This document shows, piece by piece, positions 34,353-43,800 of a stretch of 64,000 nucleotides of DNA. Numbering within the stretch: the first letter of the stretch is position 1; each line of letters begins with the position of its first letter. The DNA comes from Desulfobacterales bacterium. Lineage in GTDB: Bacteria > Desulfobacterota > Desulfobacteria > Desulfobacterales > JANQIE01. The notes under the pieces are model-generated. The model was not told the DNA's origin, did no database searches, and was given only the letters and a program-made list of their open reading frames with translations. The stretch spans positions 1 to 64,000 of the forward strand of contig JANQIE010000063.1 in the NCBI GenBank assembly GCA_028282295.1, read 5' to 3'. Made by a program: the position numbers and the translations under genes.

Positions 34353-35129
34353 ATGGACAAAGCCTCATTTACCGGTATCGTCTCCGGCATCATCCTGATT
34401 ATCAGCGCAATCGTCATCGGCGGCGACGTTCACAATTTCGTCAATTTGCCCGGTCTGATGATCGTCGTCGGCGGCACCATGGCGACCACCCTCTTCACAT
34501 TTCAGTTCAAGGATGTTGTGGCGTCCTTTAAAGCCGCCTACTATGTTTTCTCCGAAGACAAGGACGATCCCAACCGCATGGTGTCGACCATGATCAAGCT
34601 GTGTCACGTCAGCCGACGGCAGGGACCGCTTGAACTGGGCAATATCAAAACCAAATCACGTTTTCTAAAAAAAGCGTGCAGTCTGATCGCCGACGGCTCC
34701 AGCGAGGAGGTGATCCGCCAGGCCCTGCGCACCGAGATTGAATCGATGAAAATGCGCCATTTTATCGTCCAGGATGTCTTTCGCAAAATGGGGACCTATT
34801 CCCCGGCTTTCGGCATGCTGGGCACCCTGATCGGCCTGATCCAGATGCTCAGCCGCATGGAAGACCCGTCCACCATCGGGCCGGCCATGGCCGTGGCCCT
34901 TTTGACGACATTTTACGGCTCGCTGTTCTCCACCATGTTCTTTTTGCCGATCGCCGGCAAGCTCAAAGCGCGCACCATCCTGCAAGTAATCAACCTGGAA
35001 ATCATGTTCGAAGGCGCCATCTCCATCATGGAAAACAACAACCCGGTAATCGTTTACGAAAAACTCTCCTCCTTCATACCGGCCAAAATCCGTAAACCGC
35101 TAAGTTCCATAAGACCCGTGGGTGCATGA
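34353..35129 (+). CDS. motA: Motility protein A, second stator set
   Basis: The 258-residue product has four membrane helices and the channel motifs GTYSPAFGMLGTLIGLIQML and AVALLTTFYGSLFSTMFFLP. It is clearly related to the copy at 6655 but well diverged from it, so it is an old paralogue. It starts with ATG at 34353 and overlaps motB by 4 bp (ATGA). It stands apart from the flagellar cluster, with its own sigma-28-like promoter, as expected for a late, exchangeable stator. Confidence 0.95.
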   Translation: MDKASFTGIVSGIILIISAIVIGGDVHNFVNLPGLMIVVGGTMATTLFTFQFKDVVASFKAAYYVFSEDKDDPNRMVSTMIKLCHVSRRQGPLELGNIKTKSRFLKKACSLIADGSSEEVIRQALRTEIESMKMRHFIVQDVFRKMGTYSPAFGMLGTLIGLIQMLSRMEDPSTIGPAMAVALLTTFYGSLFSTMFFLPIAGKLKARTILQVINLEIMFEGAISIMENNNPVIVYEKLSSFIPAKIRKPLSSIRPVGA

Positions 35130-35869
35130 GCAAAAACGATTCGCCGATACATTCCCTTTTTTTGGAAGAAGATGAACAGGCCGGCGGCTGGCTCGTCACC
35201 TACGCTGATCTGGTCACCCTGCTGCTGGTCTTTTTCTTGTTACTCTACTCCATGTCCACGTTGAACCTGGAACGCTTCAAGAACGCCCTGGCATCGATCC
35301 AGGTCAGCCTCAACGAAGACCGGCCGGCGGCCCAGCTTATCCGGATTGCCGAAATCTCCCAACAAACAAATCAACCGTTTGTACTGGAACGGGCCAGCGG
35401 CCTGCGCACGGAAAAAAAAGACATCCTGCAAGACCTGACGGAATACATCGAAGAAGAAAATCTGGGCGACCATATCATCTACTACCAGTCCCAGGGGAGA
35501 ATTATCATCCAAATCCGGGGGGCGGTTCTGTTCGGGTCGGGTCAGGCCGATATCAACCGCACGGCGTTTCCGATACTCGGCGACATTTCCACCCTGCTCG
35601 AAGAATACGCCGATTACAGCATCAACATCAAAGGCCACACCGACAACCAGCCGATCGCAACAGCGCAATTTCCCTCCAACTGGGAGCTGTCGGCGGTGCG
35701 CGCCACCAGCGTCCTGAAGTTCTTCATCAGTGAAGGGATCGACGCCAGACGCCTGACCGCCACCGGTTACGGCGATCTCATGCCGTTGGTGCCGAACACC
35801 ACCCCTGCAAACCGGGCCCAAAACAGAAGAGTTGAATTCGTTCTGGAAAAACAGGAACCCTGGCAATAG
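35126..35869 (+). CDS. motB: Motility protein B, second stator set
   Basis: The 247-residue product has the ion-binding helix GGWLVTYADLVTLLLVFFLL near residue 20, with the essential Asp present. The OmpA-like peptidoglycan-binding domain (about 110-245) has YSINIKGHTDNQPI and NRRVEFVLEK. It overlaps motA copy 2. Its helix has Tyr where the flagellar-cluster MotB has Phe, and the downstream plug region differs. This could mean different ion choice or load response, which sequence alone cannot tell. Confidence 0.94.
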   Translation: MSKNDSPIHSLFLEEDEQAGGWLVTYADLVTLLLVFFLLLYSMSTLNLERFKNALASIQVSLNEDRPAAQLIRIAEISQQTNQPFVLERASGLRTEKKDILQDLTEYIEEENLGDHIIYYQSQGRIIIQIRGAVLFGSGQADINRTAFPILGDISTLLEEYADYSINIKGHTDNQPIATAQFPSNWELSAVRATSVLKFFISEGIDARRLTATGYGDLMPLVPNTTPANRAQNRRVEFVLEKQEPWQ

Positions 35870-35942
35870 CAGGATCGGGTGGGCCATGCCCACCAGATGG
35901 CCCGTTATCGGCAAAAACGCCGCGAGCCCTTGGGTCACTACT

Positions 35943-36839
35943 TTACAAACATTTGTGCATGCGCCCCGGAAGATCTTTAGCCAGAAACCGGGCCAGATGC
36001 CGGGCACACGCGACCACCGCTTCCAATGCGACACCGGTGTCGATGCCCAGCTTGTGCAGCAGATTCAGCGTATCTTCGGTGGCGATATTTCCGGTGGCCC
36101 TGGGGATAAAGGGACAGCCGCCCATTCCGCCGAGCGAGGTATCAAAGTGCCTGACACCAAGATTGAGTGCTGTCAACAGATTTACCAATCCCAAACCGCG
36201 CGTGTCGTGCAGGTGCAACGCGAGCGGTGTCGAACCGGCCACGGGCCGTATCCGCTCCAAGGCATCGGCCACGGCACGCGGATGGGCCATGCCGGTGGTG
36301 TCGGCCAGCGCAAGCATGGTCAACCCCTGCGGGGCCAACCCCTGCGCAATACGCTCAACGCGCGCCATCGATATCCGCCCTTCATATGCGCATCCAAACG
36401 CACATTGAATGGAAACCCGCACGGCCAGCCCGGCCGCATGGGCTTGCGTCACCATGGCCTGCGCCTGGGTCAACGCCTGCTCATAGCCGATGCCGGCGTT
36501 TTTGCGCCCATGGGTGTCACTGGCTGACAGAGAAACCTCGACCAGGCGCAAGCCGGCCGCGATCGCCCGTTCAAGACCCCGCGGGTTGAGCACCAGGGCA
36601 TGCACACGATCAAAAACGGCCCGCGGCAGGGCGGCCAACAGCGCCTCGGCGTCGGCCATTTGGGGCACCTTTTGGGGATTGACAAACGCGGTGACCTGGA
36701 GTTGCGGCATTCCCGCATCAAACAGTTTCCGGATCAGCTCTACCTTAAACGCCGTGGGGATCGGTTGTGCTTCAAACTGAAAGCCGTCGCGCGGCCCGAC
36801 TTCGGTAAGCGTTACCTGAGAGGACAAAGTATTGAACAT
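35943..36839 (-). CDS. Hydroxymethylglutaryl-CoA lyase-like enzyme
   Basis: The 298-residue protein has a DRE-TIM metallolyase barrel. It shows the start motif LTEVGPRDGFQFE (catalytic Arg-Asp), the metal-binding LHLHDTRGLGLVN (two His) and the Cys-containing lid motif GGMGGCPFIPRATGNIATED. HMG-CoA lyase makes acetoacetate and acetyl-CoA in leucine degradation. Related enzymes act on similar hydroxy-acyl-CoAs, so the exact substrate is open. It is a lone gene, divergent from the next glycosyltransferase and convergent with motB. Confidence 0.88.
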   Translation of the reverse strand: MFNTLSSQVTLTEVGPRDGFQFEAQPIPTAFKVELIRKLFDAGMPQLQVTAFVNPQKVPQMADAEALLAALPRAVFDRVHALVLNPRGLERAIAAGLRLVEVSLSASDTHGRKNAGIGYEQALTQAQAMVTQAHAAGLAVRVSIQCAFGCAYEGRISMARVERIAQGLAPQGLTMLALADTTGMAHPRAVADALERIRPVAGSTPLALHLHDTRGLGLVNLLTALNLGVRHFDTSLGGMGGCPFIPRATGNIATEDTLNLLHKLGIDTGVALEAVVACARHLARFLAKDLPGRMHKCL

Positions 36840-36995
36840 GTTGACTCCGTAGGGTTAATAGGGGCCATCGTACCGGTCGGCCGGTGTTTTGGCAATGGTT
36901 AAGAGCCGTGGAAAAATAAAATAAAAACCTTGACGAAGCACGGATTGGAACGGTACTTGAAGCCCACTTTTTCATTTTGCCAAGGGTTTGATTCA

Positions 36996-38315
36996 ATGAC
37001 AGCACACTCCCGGATGTCAACGGATGTCAAAGGCGGCGGCGGCAGTCTTCCTCTTGAACAACCTGAAACCGAGCACCGCAACGACCGCCCCTTGAAAATC
37101 TGCCTCTTGAGCTACCGGAGCAATCCGCACTGCGGCGGCCAGGGGGTCTATATCAAGTACCTGAGCCGGTCGCTGACCGCGTTGGGGCACCGGGTGGATG
37201 TGCTGTCGGGACCACCCTACCCCGATCTCGATTCGCCGGTGCGCCTGCTGCGCCTGCCAAGCCTCGATCTTTACAATCCCGAAGCCCTTTTCCGGGTTCC
37301 CACCATCGCGGAGCTCAACGATCCGGTCAACCTGATGGAGTGGCTCGGCGTGTCCACCATGGGCTTTCCCGAACCGTTCACCTTCAGCCTGCGCGCCTAT
37401 CGCTACCTGCGCCCGCGCCTGGGGGCCTACGACATCATTCACGACAACCAGTGCCTGGCCTACGGCTTGTGGGCCCTGAGCCGGCTGGCACCCCTGGTGG
37501 CGACCATCCATCACCCGATCACCGTGGACCGTCAAATCGCCGTGCGTTCGGTCCGGTCACTTTATAAAAAACTCAAGCATTGGCGCTGGTATTCGTTTGT
37601 CGGCATGCAGAAACGAGTTGCCCGCCGCCTGTTGCGTATTCTCACCGTGTCGGTTTGCGCGGCCGACGATATTCGCCGGGAGTTCAACATCGACAGGGAC
37701 CGTTTCCGAATCGCACCCAACGGTATCGACACCGACCTTTTTGTGCCCCAACCGGAAATTGAACGATGCCCCCACCGCCTGATCGTGACGAACAGCGCCG
37801 ACACCCCCCTAAAAGGCTTGTACTACCTGCTGCACACCGTTGCCCGGGTCGCCGCGGTCCGGCCGGTGGAGTTGGTGGTGGTCGGGCAACCCAAAAAAAA
37901 CGGCGGCATCGAACGCTTGATTCGAACCCTGGGTATCGGCGACCGGATCACTTTTACCGGCCGCATCGATGCGGCGCGCTTTGTCCGTCACTACGCCCGC
38001 GCCACGGCCGCCGTGATACCGAGCGTCTACGAAGGTTTTGGCCTGCCGGCCGGCGAAGCCATGGCCTGCGCGGTGCCGGTTATCAGCACCACCGGCGGGG
38101 CCCTGCCCGAAGTGATCGGCGACGGTGGCATGTTGGTGCCGCCACGCGATATCGGCGCGCTGGAAGCCGCCATCCACCATGTCTTCAATCATCCCAAATG
38201 GGCACAAGCCCTGGCTCTGAAAGGCTACAACCGCGTCCAAAGCCGCTTCACCTGGCGCAATACGGCCGAACAGACGGTGCGCGTCTACCGTGAGGCCATC
38301 GATGCTTACCGTTGA
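36996..38315 (+). CDS. Glycosyltransferase family 4 (GT-B fold)
   Basis: With the ATG at 36996 the product has 439 residues. It has the N-terminal acceptor half (SNPHCGGQGVYIKYLSRSL, a glycine-rich loop) and the C-terminal donor site YEGFGLPAGEAMACAVPVIS (E-x7-E motif). No membrane segment is seen, so it acts in the cytoplasm or at the membrane face on a sugar-nucleotide donor. The methyltransferase gene starts inside its last codons. The pair may modify a surface glycan; the substrate is unknown. Confidence 0.88.
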   Translation: MTAHSRMSTDVKGGGGSLPLEQPETEHRNDRPLKICLLSYRSNPHCGGQGVYIKYLSRSLTALGHRVDVLSGPPYPDLDSPVRLLRLPSLDLYNPEALFRVPTIAELNDPVNLMEWLGVSTMGFPEPFTFSLRAYRYLRPRLGAYDIIHDNQCLAYGLWALSRLAPLVATIHHPITVDRQIAVRSVRSLYKKLKHWRWYSFVGMQKRVARRLLRILTVSVCAADDIRREFNIDRDRFRIAPNGIDTDLFVPQPEIERCPHRLIVTNSADTPLKGLYYLLHTVARVAAVRPVELVVVGQPKKNGGIERLIRTLGIGDRITFTGRIDAARFVRHYARATAAVIPSVYEGFGLPAGEAMACAVPVISTTGGALPEVIGDGGMLVPPRDIGALEAAIHHVFNHPKWAQALALKGYNRVQSRFTWRNTAEQTVRVYREAIDAYR

Positions 38316-39048
38316 CTTTAGCCGCCTTGATATCCCCGCCGACGCCCCGGCAGGCAGTTTTCGCATTCTTGATATCGGCTGCGGTTCGGGCCGCCACAGC
38401 GGCGCCGCCATCCAGTATCCCGCCACCCTGACCATCGGCGCCGATATCAAATGGACCGATGTCGTCCAGGCGCGCCAACGTATCCACGAACACCGTTACA
38501 TGGGCGTCTGTAAGGGACGCTGGGGATTGACAACCACCGACGTCACGGCGTTGCCGTTTGAAAACGCCTGTTTTGATCTGGTTATCTGTGCCGAGGTGCT
38601 GGAACACATCCTTGACCACCACCAAGCGATTCGGGAACTGGTCCGCGTTCTAAAACCGGCCGGCGATCTGGTTGTCAGCGTCCCGCGCTTTTGGCCCGAA
38701 GCCTTGTGCTGGCTGCTTTCCAGACAATACCGCACCAGCGAAGGCGGTCATATCCGCATTTTTCGCCGCCACGCGTTGGTGCGCAGGGTTACAAGCAACG
38801 GCATGCATTTGCGCGGCACCCATCACGCCCATGGCCTGCATGCCCCCTTTTGGTGGCTTAAATGTCTGGTGGGACCGGAACGAATCGACAGCCGCCTGGT
38901 CAATTCATACCATCGGCTACTGGTCTGGGATATGATGCAGCGCCCCCGCACGACCGTACTGCTTGAACGCCTGTTGAACCCGGTGATGGGCAAAAGTCTG
39001 GTGATGTACTTTAAAAAAAACGGCTCCGGTAACGCACGGCCGTCATGA
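38302..39048 (+). CDS. SAM-dependent methyltransferase (class I)
   Basis: The 248-residue product has the SAM-binding motif FRILDIGCGSGRHSGAA near residue 20, the acidic loop with CAEVLEHILDHHQAIRELVR near residue 100, and LKPAGDLVVSVPRFWPEA. This is the Methyltransf_11 pattern. The ATG at 38302 lies 14 bp before the end of the glycosyltransferase gene, so the two are coupled. The likely role is methylation of a glycan or lipid-linked sugar made by its neighbour. The target is not known. Confidence 0.85.
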   Translation: MLTVDFSRLDIPADAPAGSFRILDIGCGSGRHSGAAIQYPATLTIGADIKWTDVVQARQRIHEHRYMGVCKGRWGLTTTDVTALPFENACFDLVICAEVLEHILDHHQAIRELVRVLKPAGDLVVSVPRFWPEALCWLLSRQYRTSEGGHIRIFRRHALVRRVTSNGMHLRGTHHAHGLHAPFWWLKCLVGPERIDSRLVNSYHRLLVWDMMQRPRTTVLLERLLNPVMGKSLVMYFKKNGSGNARPS

Positions 39049-39504
39049 CCCAAAGGCAAATTCCATGGCAAGCGACCCGACGTTGGTTTGAATCGGGACG
39101 ATGACAACCGGCCGGGCGTCGCCATGATCGATGGGGTGGCCGGAGCCGCTCAACGCCGTGGCCAGAGACGATTTGCAATTGCGCCCCAAGCCTTCCAGGG
39201 CAATGTTGAGTTGCCCGCAGATCATGTTGGTGATTTCCCCCACGGCATCCTTGACATCATCATTCAATTCCGTCATCGGTTCGCCGAACATCTGCGACAC
39301 CACATGCAGGATGCATTGCGCCGAATAACTGACCGCCACCGACCCCTCAACGTCTCCGGCAAACTGAATCATCCCGGTAACATCGCCCTGGGCCTGGGGG
39401 CCGCTTTTGGCAGTCGGCGTTTGCACATTTGCCTGAATCGCGGCCAGGGTTTTCAGCGTTTTCAGGGTCGCATCAATGATTGGGTTGACTAGTGCGGCAT
39501 CCAT
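39043..39504 (-). CDS. cheX: CheX-type chemotaxis phosphatase (copy 2)
   Basis: The 153-residue product begins MDAALVNPIIDATLKTLKTL and has the active-site E-x-x-N in DAVGEITNMICGQ. It resembles the copy at 28010 over its full length (MDA..NP.I.AT start, MFGEPMTELNDDV), so they are paralogues. It starts with ATG at 39504. It is the last gene of the MCP-SpoIIE-STAS-ADP-ribosylglycohydrolase series. An R3 unit (about 39509-39535) lies upstream. Confidence 0.87.
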   Translation of the reverse strand: MDAALVNPIIDATLKTLKTLAAIQANVQTPTAKSGPQAQGDVTGMIQFAGDVEGSVAVSYSAQCILHVVSQMFGEPMTELNDDVKDAVGEITNMICGQLNIALEGLGRNCKSSLATALSGSGHPIDHGDARPVVIVPIQTNVGSLAMEFAFGS

Positions 39505-39550
39505 AGGGCGCAATTAAGAATTTAAAATTAAAAGTTGTGATTTTTTTCGT

Positions 39551-40453
39551 TTAAAATGCATCCAACAGACCGGTCAGGGTCGTGTAGTTTTTCAGCTCTT
39601 CCAACCAGGACGACGGCAGGTCGGCGGCGTGTTCGGCGGCACCCAAAATCATGCCCACGGCCATGCCGCGGGCGGCGGAATCGCCACCGGCCATCACGTT
39701 TTCAATCAAGGCTTCCGGCAAATTGTCTTCGTAACGGGCCGTCAAATGTATCACCGCCGGCAAGGCCCCTTCAACGGCACACATCTGGCCGAACTGTTTG
39801 ATGACCTCACGGGTCGGCCGGCCGGCACTCGCAATACCGGCCTCAATCCACTGGGCAAAAGGCTCCCGGTCAAAATGATCGGCCTTGGCGCGCTGCACGG
39901 CTTGCAGCGGTTTAGCGCCCTTTAGTACCGCCAGGACCACGCGCGCCAAAAACTCGGCGCTGTCGAGCACCAGCGGATGGTTATGGGTCAAGGCGGTTTG
40001 GGCCCGAACCGCTTCTACCATCGCGTCCGGATCGTTGTGATGGGCCGGGATCACCGGCGCGATCCGCGCGGCACCGCTAAAATCGGTTGAGGTTGAACCG
40101 GCCGACTTCGGCGGCCGGCCTTGCGCCAGATTTTGCAACGTAATCTTGGTGGCATGATCGACATACCCGTCGTACGCATCAAACAGGGCCTGCCACTGCC
40201 GGGCAAAATGATCGCGTTCAAACCGTTTATTCGCGGCGATCGATGCCAGCAGCACCAGAGTCTGGTCGCCGTAGTGGGTTTGATCCCCGCCTGTTTTGGT
40301 CGGATGATACCCATCCTTGGGCGGCGGCAACAAACGATCGACCCGGCCGATGGTCTCATCGATCAGTTGGGTATCATAGATCCAGTGTGCCCCCAGTGCC
40401 AGCGAATCAGCTACAAACGAGGCAATCACGGCGTTTTTTGCACACTTGCTCAT
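39551..40453 (-). CDS. ADP-ribosylglycohydrolase family protein
   Basis: The ATG at 40453 has GGGGAGGA four bases before it and gives 300 residues. IASFVADSLALGAHWIYD near the start and AGGDSAARGMAVGMILGAAE near residue 250 fit PF03747. The usual GGDTDT metal-site motif is changed to GGDSAAR, as in J1-crystallin-like members, so true hydrolase activity on ADP-ribose is uncertain. It lies between STAS and CheX genes on the same strand. Its role in signalling is inferred only from this neighbourhood. Confidence 0.85.
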   Translation of the reverse strand: MSKCAKNAVIASFVADSLALGAHWIYDTQLIDETIGRVDRLLPPPKDGYHPTKTGGDQTHYGDQTLVLLASIAANKRFERDHFARQWQALFDAYDGYVDHATKITLQNLAQGRPPKSAGSTSTDFSGAARIAPVIPAHHNDPDAMVEAVRAQTALTHNHPLVLDSAEFLARVVLAVLKGAKPLQAVQRAKADHFDREPFAQWIEAGIASAGRPTREVIKQFGQMCAVEGALPAVIHLTARYEDNLPEALIENVMAGGDSAARGMAVGMILGAAEHAADLPSSWLEELKNYTTLTGLLDAF

Positions 40454-40490
40454 CGGCTCCTCCCCTTTAAAAACAACATCAAAAAAAGAA

Positions 40491-40799
40491 TCAGGCACTT
40501 GTAATCGTAAAAATCGTATCGAGTTTAACCACTTTCAGTAAATCATAAACAGCCTTGTTGGCATTTTCAATGGCCAGCCGCCCACCTTTGGAAGCGATCG
40601 CTTTGTAGAAAATCAGCATTTTGCCGATACCGGCGCTGCCGATGTAATTGACGCCGCCAAAATCAAACACAATCTGCTTGCAGTTGGACAGATCCAATTC
40701 ATTGAATCCGGTCTTCAACTTATTGGCCCCCAGTTCGTCGATATCGCCGCGAAGTTCAATGCGAATGGAATCGCCTTGTTGATCGACAGTCATCTCCAT
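40491..40799 (-). CDS. STAS-domain anti-sigma-factor antagonist
   Basis: The 102-residue single STAS domain contains KQIVFDFGGVNYIGSAGIGK, where the Ser in the YIGSAG loop is the usual phosphorylation site. Such proteins bind and release a HATPase-type kinase. That fits the upstream gene, whose product carries both a SpoIIE-type phosphatase and a HATPase domain. It starts with ATG at 40799, with AAGGAG nine bases upstream, 63 bp after the kinase gene. Confidence 0.9.
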   Translation of the reverse strand: MEMTVDQQGDSIRIELRGDIDELGANKLKTGFNELDLSNCKQIVFDFGGVNYIGSAGIGKMLIFYKAIASKGGRLAIENANKAVYDLLKVVKLDTIFTITSA

Positions 40800-40862
40800 T
40801 TTAAAAAACTCCTTTTTTTAAAAGTCGGTTGTATTCACTCGGCTCTGCGGACCAGGCAGGGA

Positions 40863-43800
40863 TCAACCGTCATCGCTTGCGCCCGCCGGTGCAATGTCGG
40901 CTGCCGCCGGTTTCAAAGGCCGATGAAAAACAAGATGAATATGACGTCCGTGATCTTCCCACCAAAGTTGATCGGTCAGGTGGCGCATCAGGTAAATCCC
41001 CCGGCCGGACGACCGGGTCATGCCCTGCGGGTCGGTGGGATTGCCCAGCCGGTTGAAATCAAACCCCGGCCCACTGTCGATAACCTGCAAATGCAAATCA
41101 TTGCCGAAGCGCCATCTGACCGTGATCGGTTTATCGAGTGCTTCGCCGTGACCATGCTTCCAGGCATTTAAAATCGACTCTTCCAGCACCAGGCGAAAAT
41201 TCTGCCAGGCGTCGTCGATGCCTGATCGCGCGCCTTCGGTGGAAATACGCGCCGCCAGTGTTTTGATCTGCCCGGCCAGCGATTCCACCGAGTGCGGCCG
41301 AATCACCTGTTGCTCACAACGATTGTATGCTTCCACTTCAAGCCCGATGAGGGTCACGTCGTCAGCAGACGTATTTTTCCCGTCGGGGATCACGGTTTCG
41401 TCGCACAGGGCCGCGATCTTTTGCAACAGGTCCTGGCAGATGATGGCAACCGGCTTGGGAACCGGTTGCGTATCCAGCACATTGTGCGTCATTCGGCCCA
41501 GCCGCTCGCCATTGATTACAAAACTCCGGTTGCGCTGGGGCATTTCCGTGAGCCCGTCGGTATAAAGCACCAACCGGTCCCCTACCTGAAGTTGGATGCG
41601 GCCGGCAGTAAACGCAACGCCGCCGATCATCCCGATGGCCAAATTGCCGCCGGCTTGATCCGTGTCGGGAATCAGACGCACCTCGCGGCCCCGGATCAGG
41701 AGAAACGGCGGGTGGCCGCATGCCGCGTAGTGCATGGTCAACGACGCATGATCAATCTCAAGGGTGATGGCGGTAAGAAAATCAGCGGTGGCAAACGAAT
41801 CCAGCTCACAAATCCGGTCGTTCAGGCAGGACATGGTTTGCGCCATTGTCAGCGTCCGGTCGTCGAGCAACTCATGATGAATCAAATCGGTGATGATACT
41901 GCGCAAGACGCAACCGACTTCATGACCGGACTGGTCTTTCAAACTGACAATCGTGCGGCCGGTGCGTCCCTCGTCGTCCGCGGCAATGGTTCGCAAAAAA
42001 TAATGATCACCGCCCTCGGCGTAACAGCGCGCCGCCTGGGCCTGAGCGAACAATGCCAGTTTCGGGTTCAAGGGAGTATAGCGGGCGATCCGGCCGTTTA
42101 CAAGCCCCAAAAGACTTTTCGACAGATCGATGCTTATGCTCTGCTTGCGCATCAGTTGCTTGATATCGGTGATATCGATCAGGCTTTGGACCACGACCTC
42201 CCGGTCGCCAACCGGAAAACGCGTGTGGGTGCGGCGAACATGAATCGTATGGTCCGAATCCGGATGCAGCACCACATCGCTGCCACCCCGGTCCCCGCAT
42301 GGGATCTCGCGGGGGCACAGCCCAATTCGATCAACGCAGACAAAATCATGGTAATCCTTGCCGATCAGGGATGCAGGACGGTAGCCGAACAATTTGGCCC
42401 CAAAAGGATTGATATCGATGATGTTGCCCGCTTTGGCATCGATAACAACCACACCGGCCGGAATCGTGGCCATGATCATCCGCAGGTAGGCTTCGCTGTT
42501 TCTCAACTTCGCCTCGGCATGCTTGGCCTTGGTGATATCCTGCCCGAACCCGATAATCTCGATGATCCGGCCGGTGTCATCACGATTGACAATCGAGTTC
42601 CACGCAATCGTGATTTTTTGCCCTGCGCGGCTGGTCAGAGTCATCTCATACGCTTTGACGTCTTCGCTTTCCAAAGCAGCGAGAAGTGTTTCAACCTGAT
42701 GGTGCTCCTGGTCCGGATAAAGCGTCTGCCACCAACTGCGCCCGACCAATTCTTCTGCGGTATAACCGGTAATCCGTTCGCCGGTTTGATTGATAAACGT
42801 CGTCGTGCCGTCCGGGGTAATACCGCAAATGACCGAAGGGGAAGATTTAAAAATCCGCCGGGTCTGATCGCGTTCGGCCCGCAGAGCGTCTTCCATCTGC
42901 TTGCGGGCCGTGATATCGATGATAAAACCGCGAATGCCGGCCGGTTGCCCCTGATCGGTAATCAGGCTGGAATGAAACAAGGCCGGAAACCGGCTGCCGT
43001 CCTTGCGCAGCGCCGTATATTCATTCAGCCCGGTTTTCTCACCCTTGTAAATCCGGAGGCTGTTTTGTAGCGCCCGCTCACGATCGGCCGCATCGATCAA
43101 ATCAAAACCGTTCAGTCCGTTTTGAAGATCTTCTTTTGTGTAGCCGAACTGCTTATACGCCTGTTGATTGACAAAGATCACGGTGCCGTTCCGGTCGAGT
43201 TCGAAAATTGTTTCGGGCAGCATTTCAGCCAGCTCACGAAAACGCCCCTCGCTCTTGGCAAGCTCATCGCGGACAAGTTTTTCATCGGCCACCGCCCGAT
43301 GGGCAAAACGCACGATCAGAACCGCCGCCACCAGGATACCGAGACACAGGCCCGCAATCACAAGTGATCTGGTGCCGTTGAAAACCATGCCGCACGCCCG
43401 GTAACATTGGTACTCATCAACCAGCCCCACCACCGTGAAACCCGGCCACGCGGTCACGTCCTGCCGGTGAAACCAATAGCGATTGCCGGCGGCATCGATG
43501 AGCTGATCCGGGGCAACGGCGTTCAAGTCCGGCGCGACCGGCAGCGCTTCCGGACCAACGGTCCGGATTTCAGAGCCAAGCCGCCCCCCGCGCCATGTAG
43601 GCGCGCCGGCCACGACCCGGCTTTTGGCATCGACCAAAAGCCAATGGCCGGTGATCGATGCAGTCAGGCGTCTTTCCAGGCGGTCAAAAGAACCGGCCAC
43701 CAGAATCGCCCCCAAGTAGTTGTCCTGATGGTCGTTGACGGTTGCAACTGCTGCCACACGACGGCCGGCCGGATCGGCCGCATCGATGAAACGCACCCCT

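Noticed and set aside
41292-43070. 592-residue frame opposite the PAS/SpoIIE gene
   Set aside because: It is antisense to a protein with six recognisable domains; the shadow protein has no motif and unusual composition.
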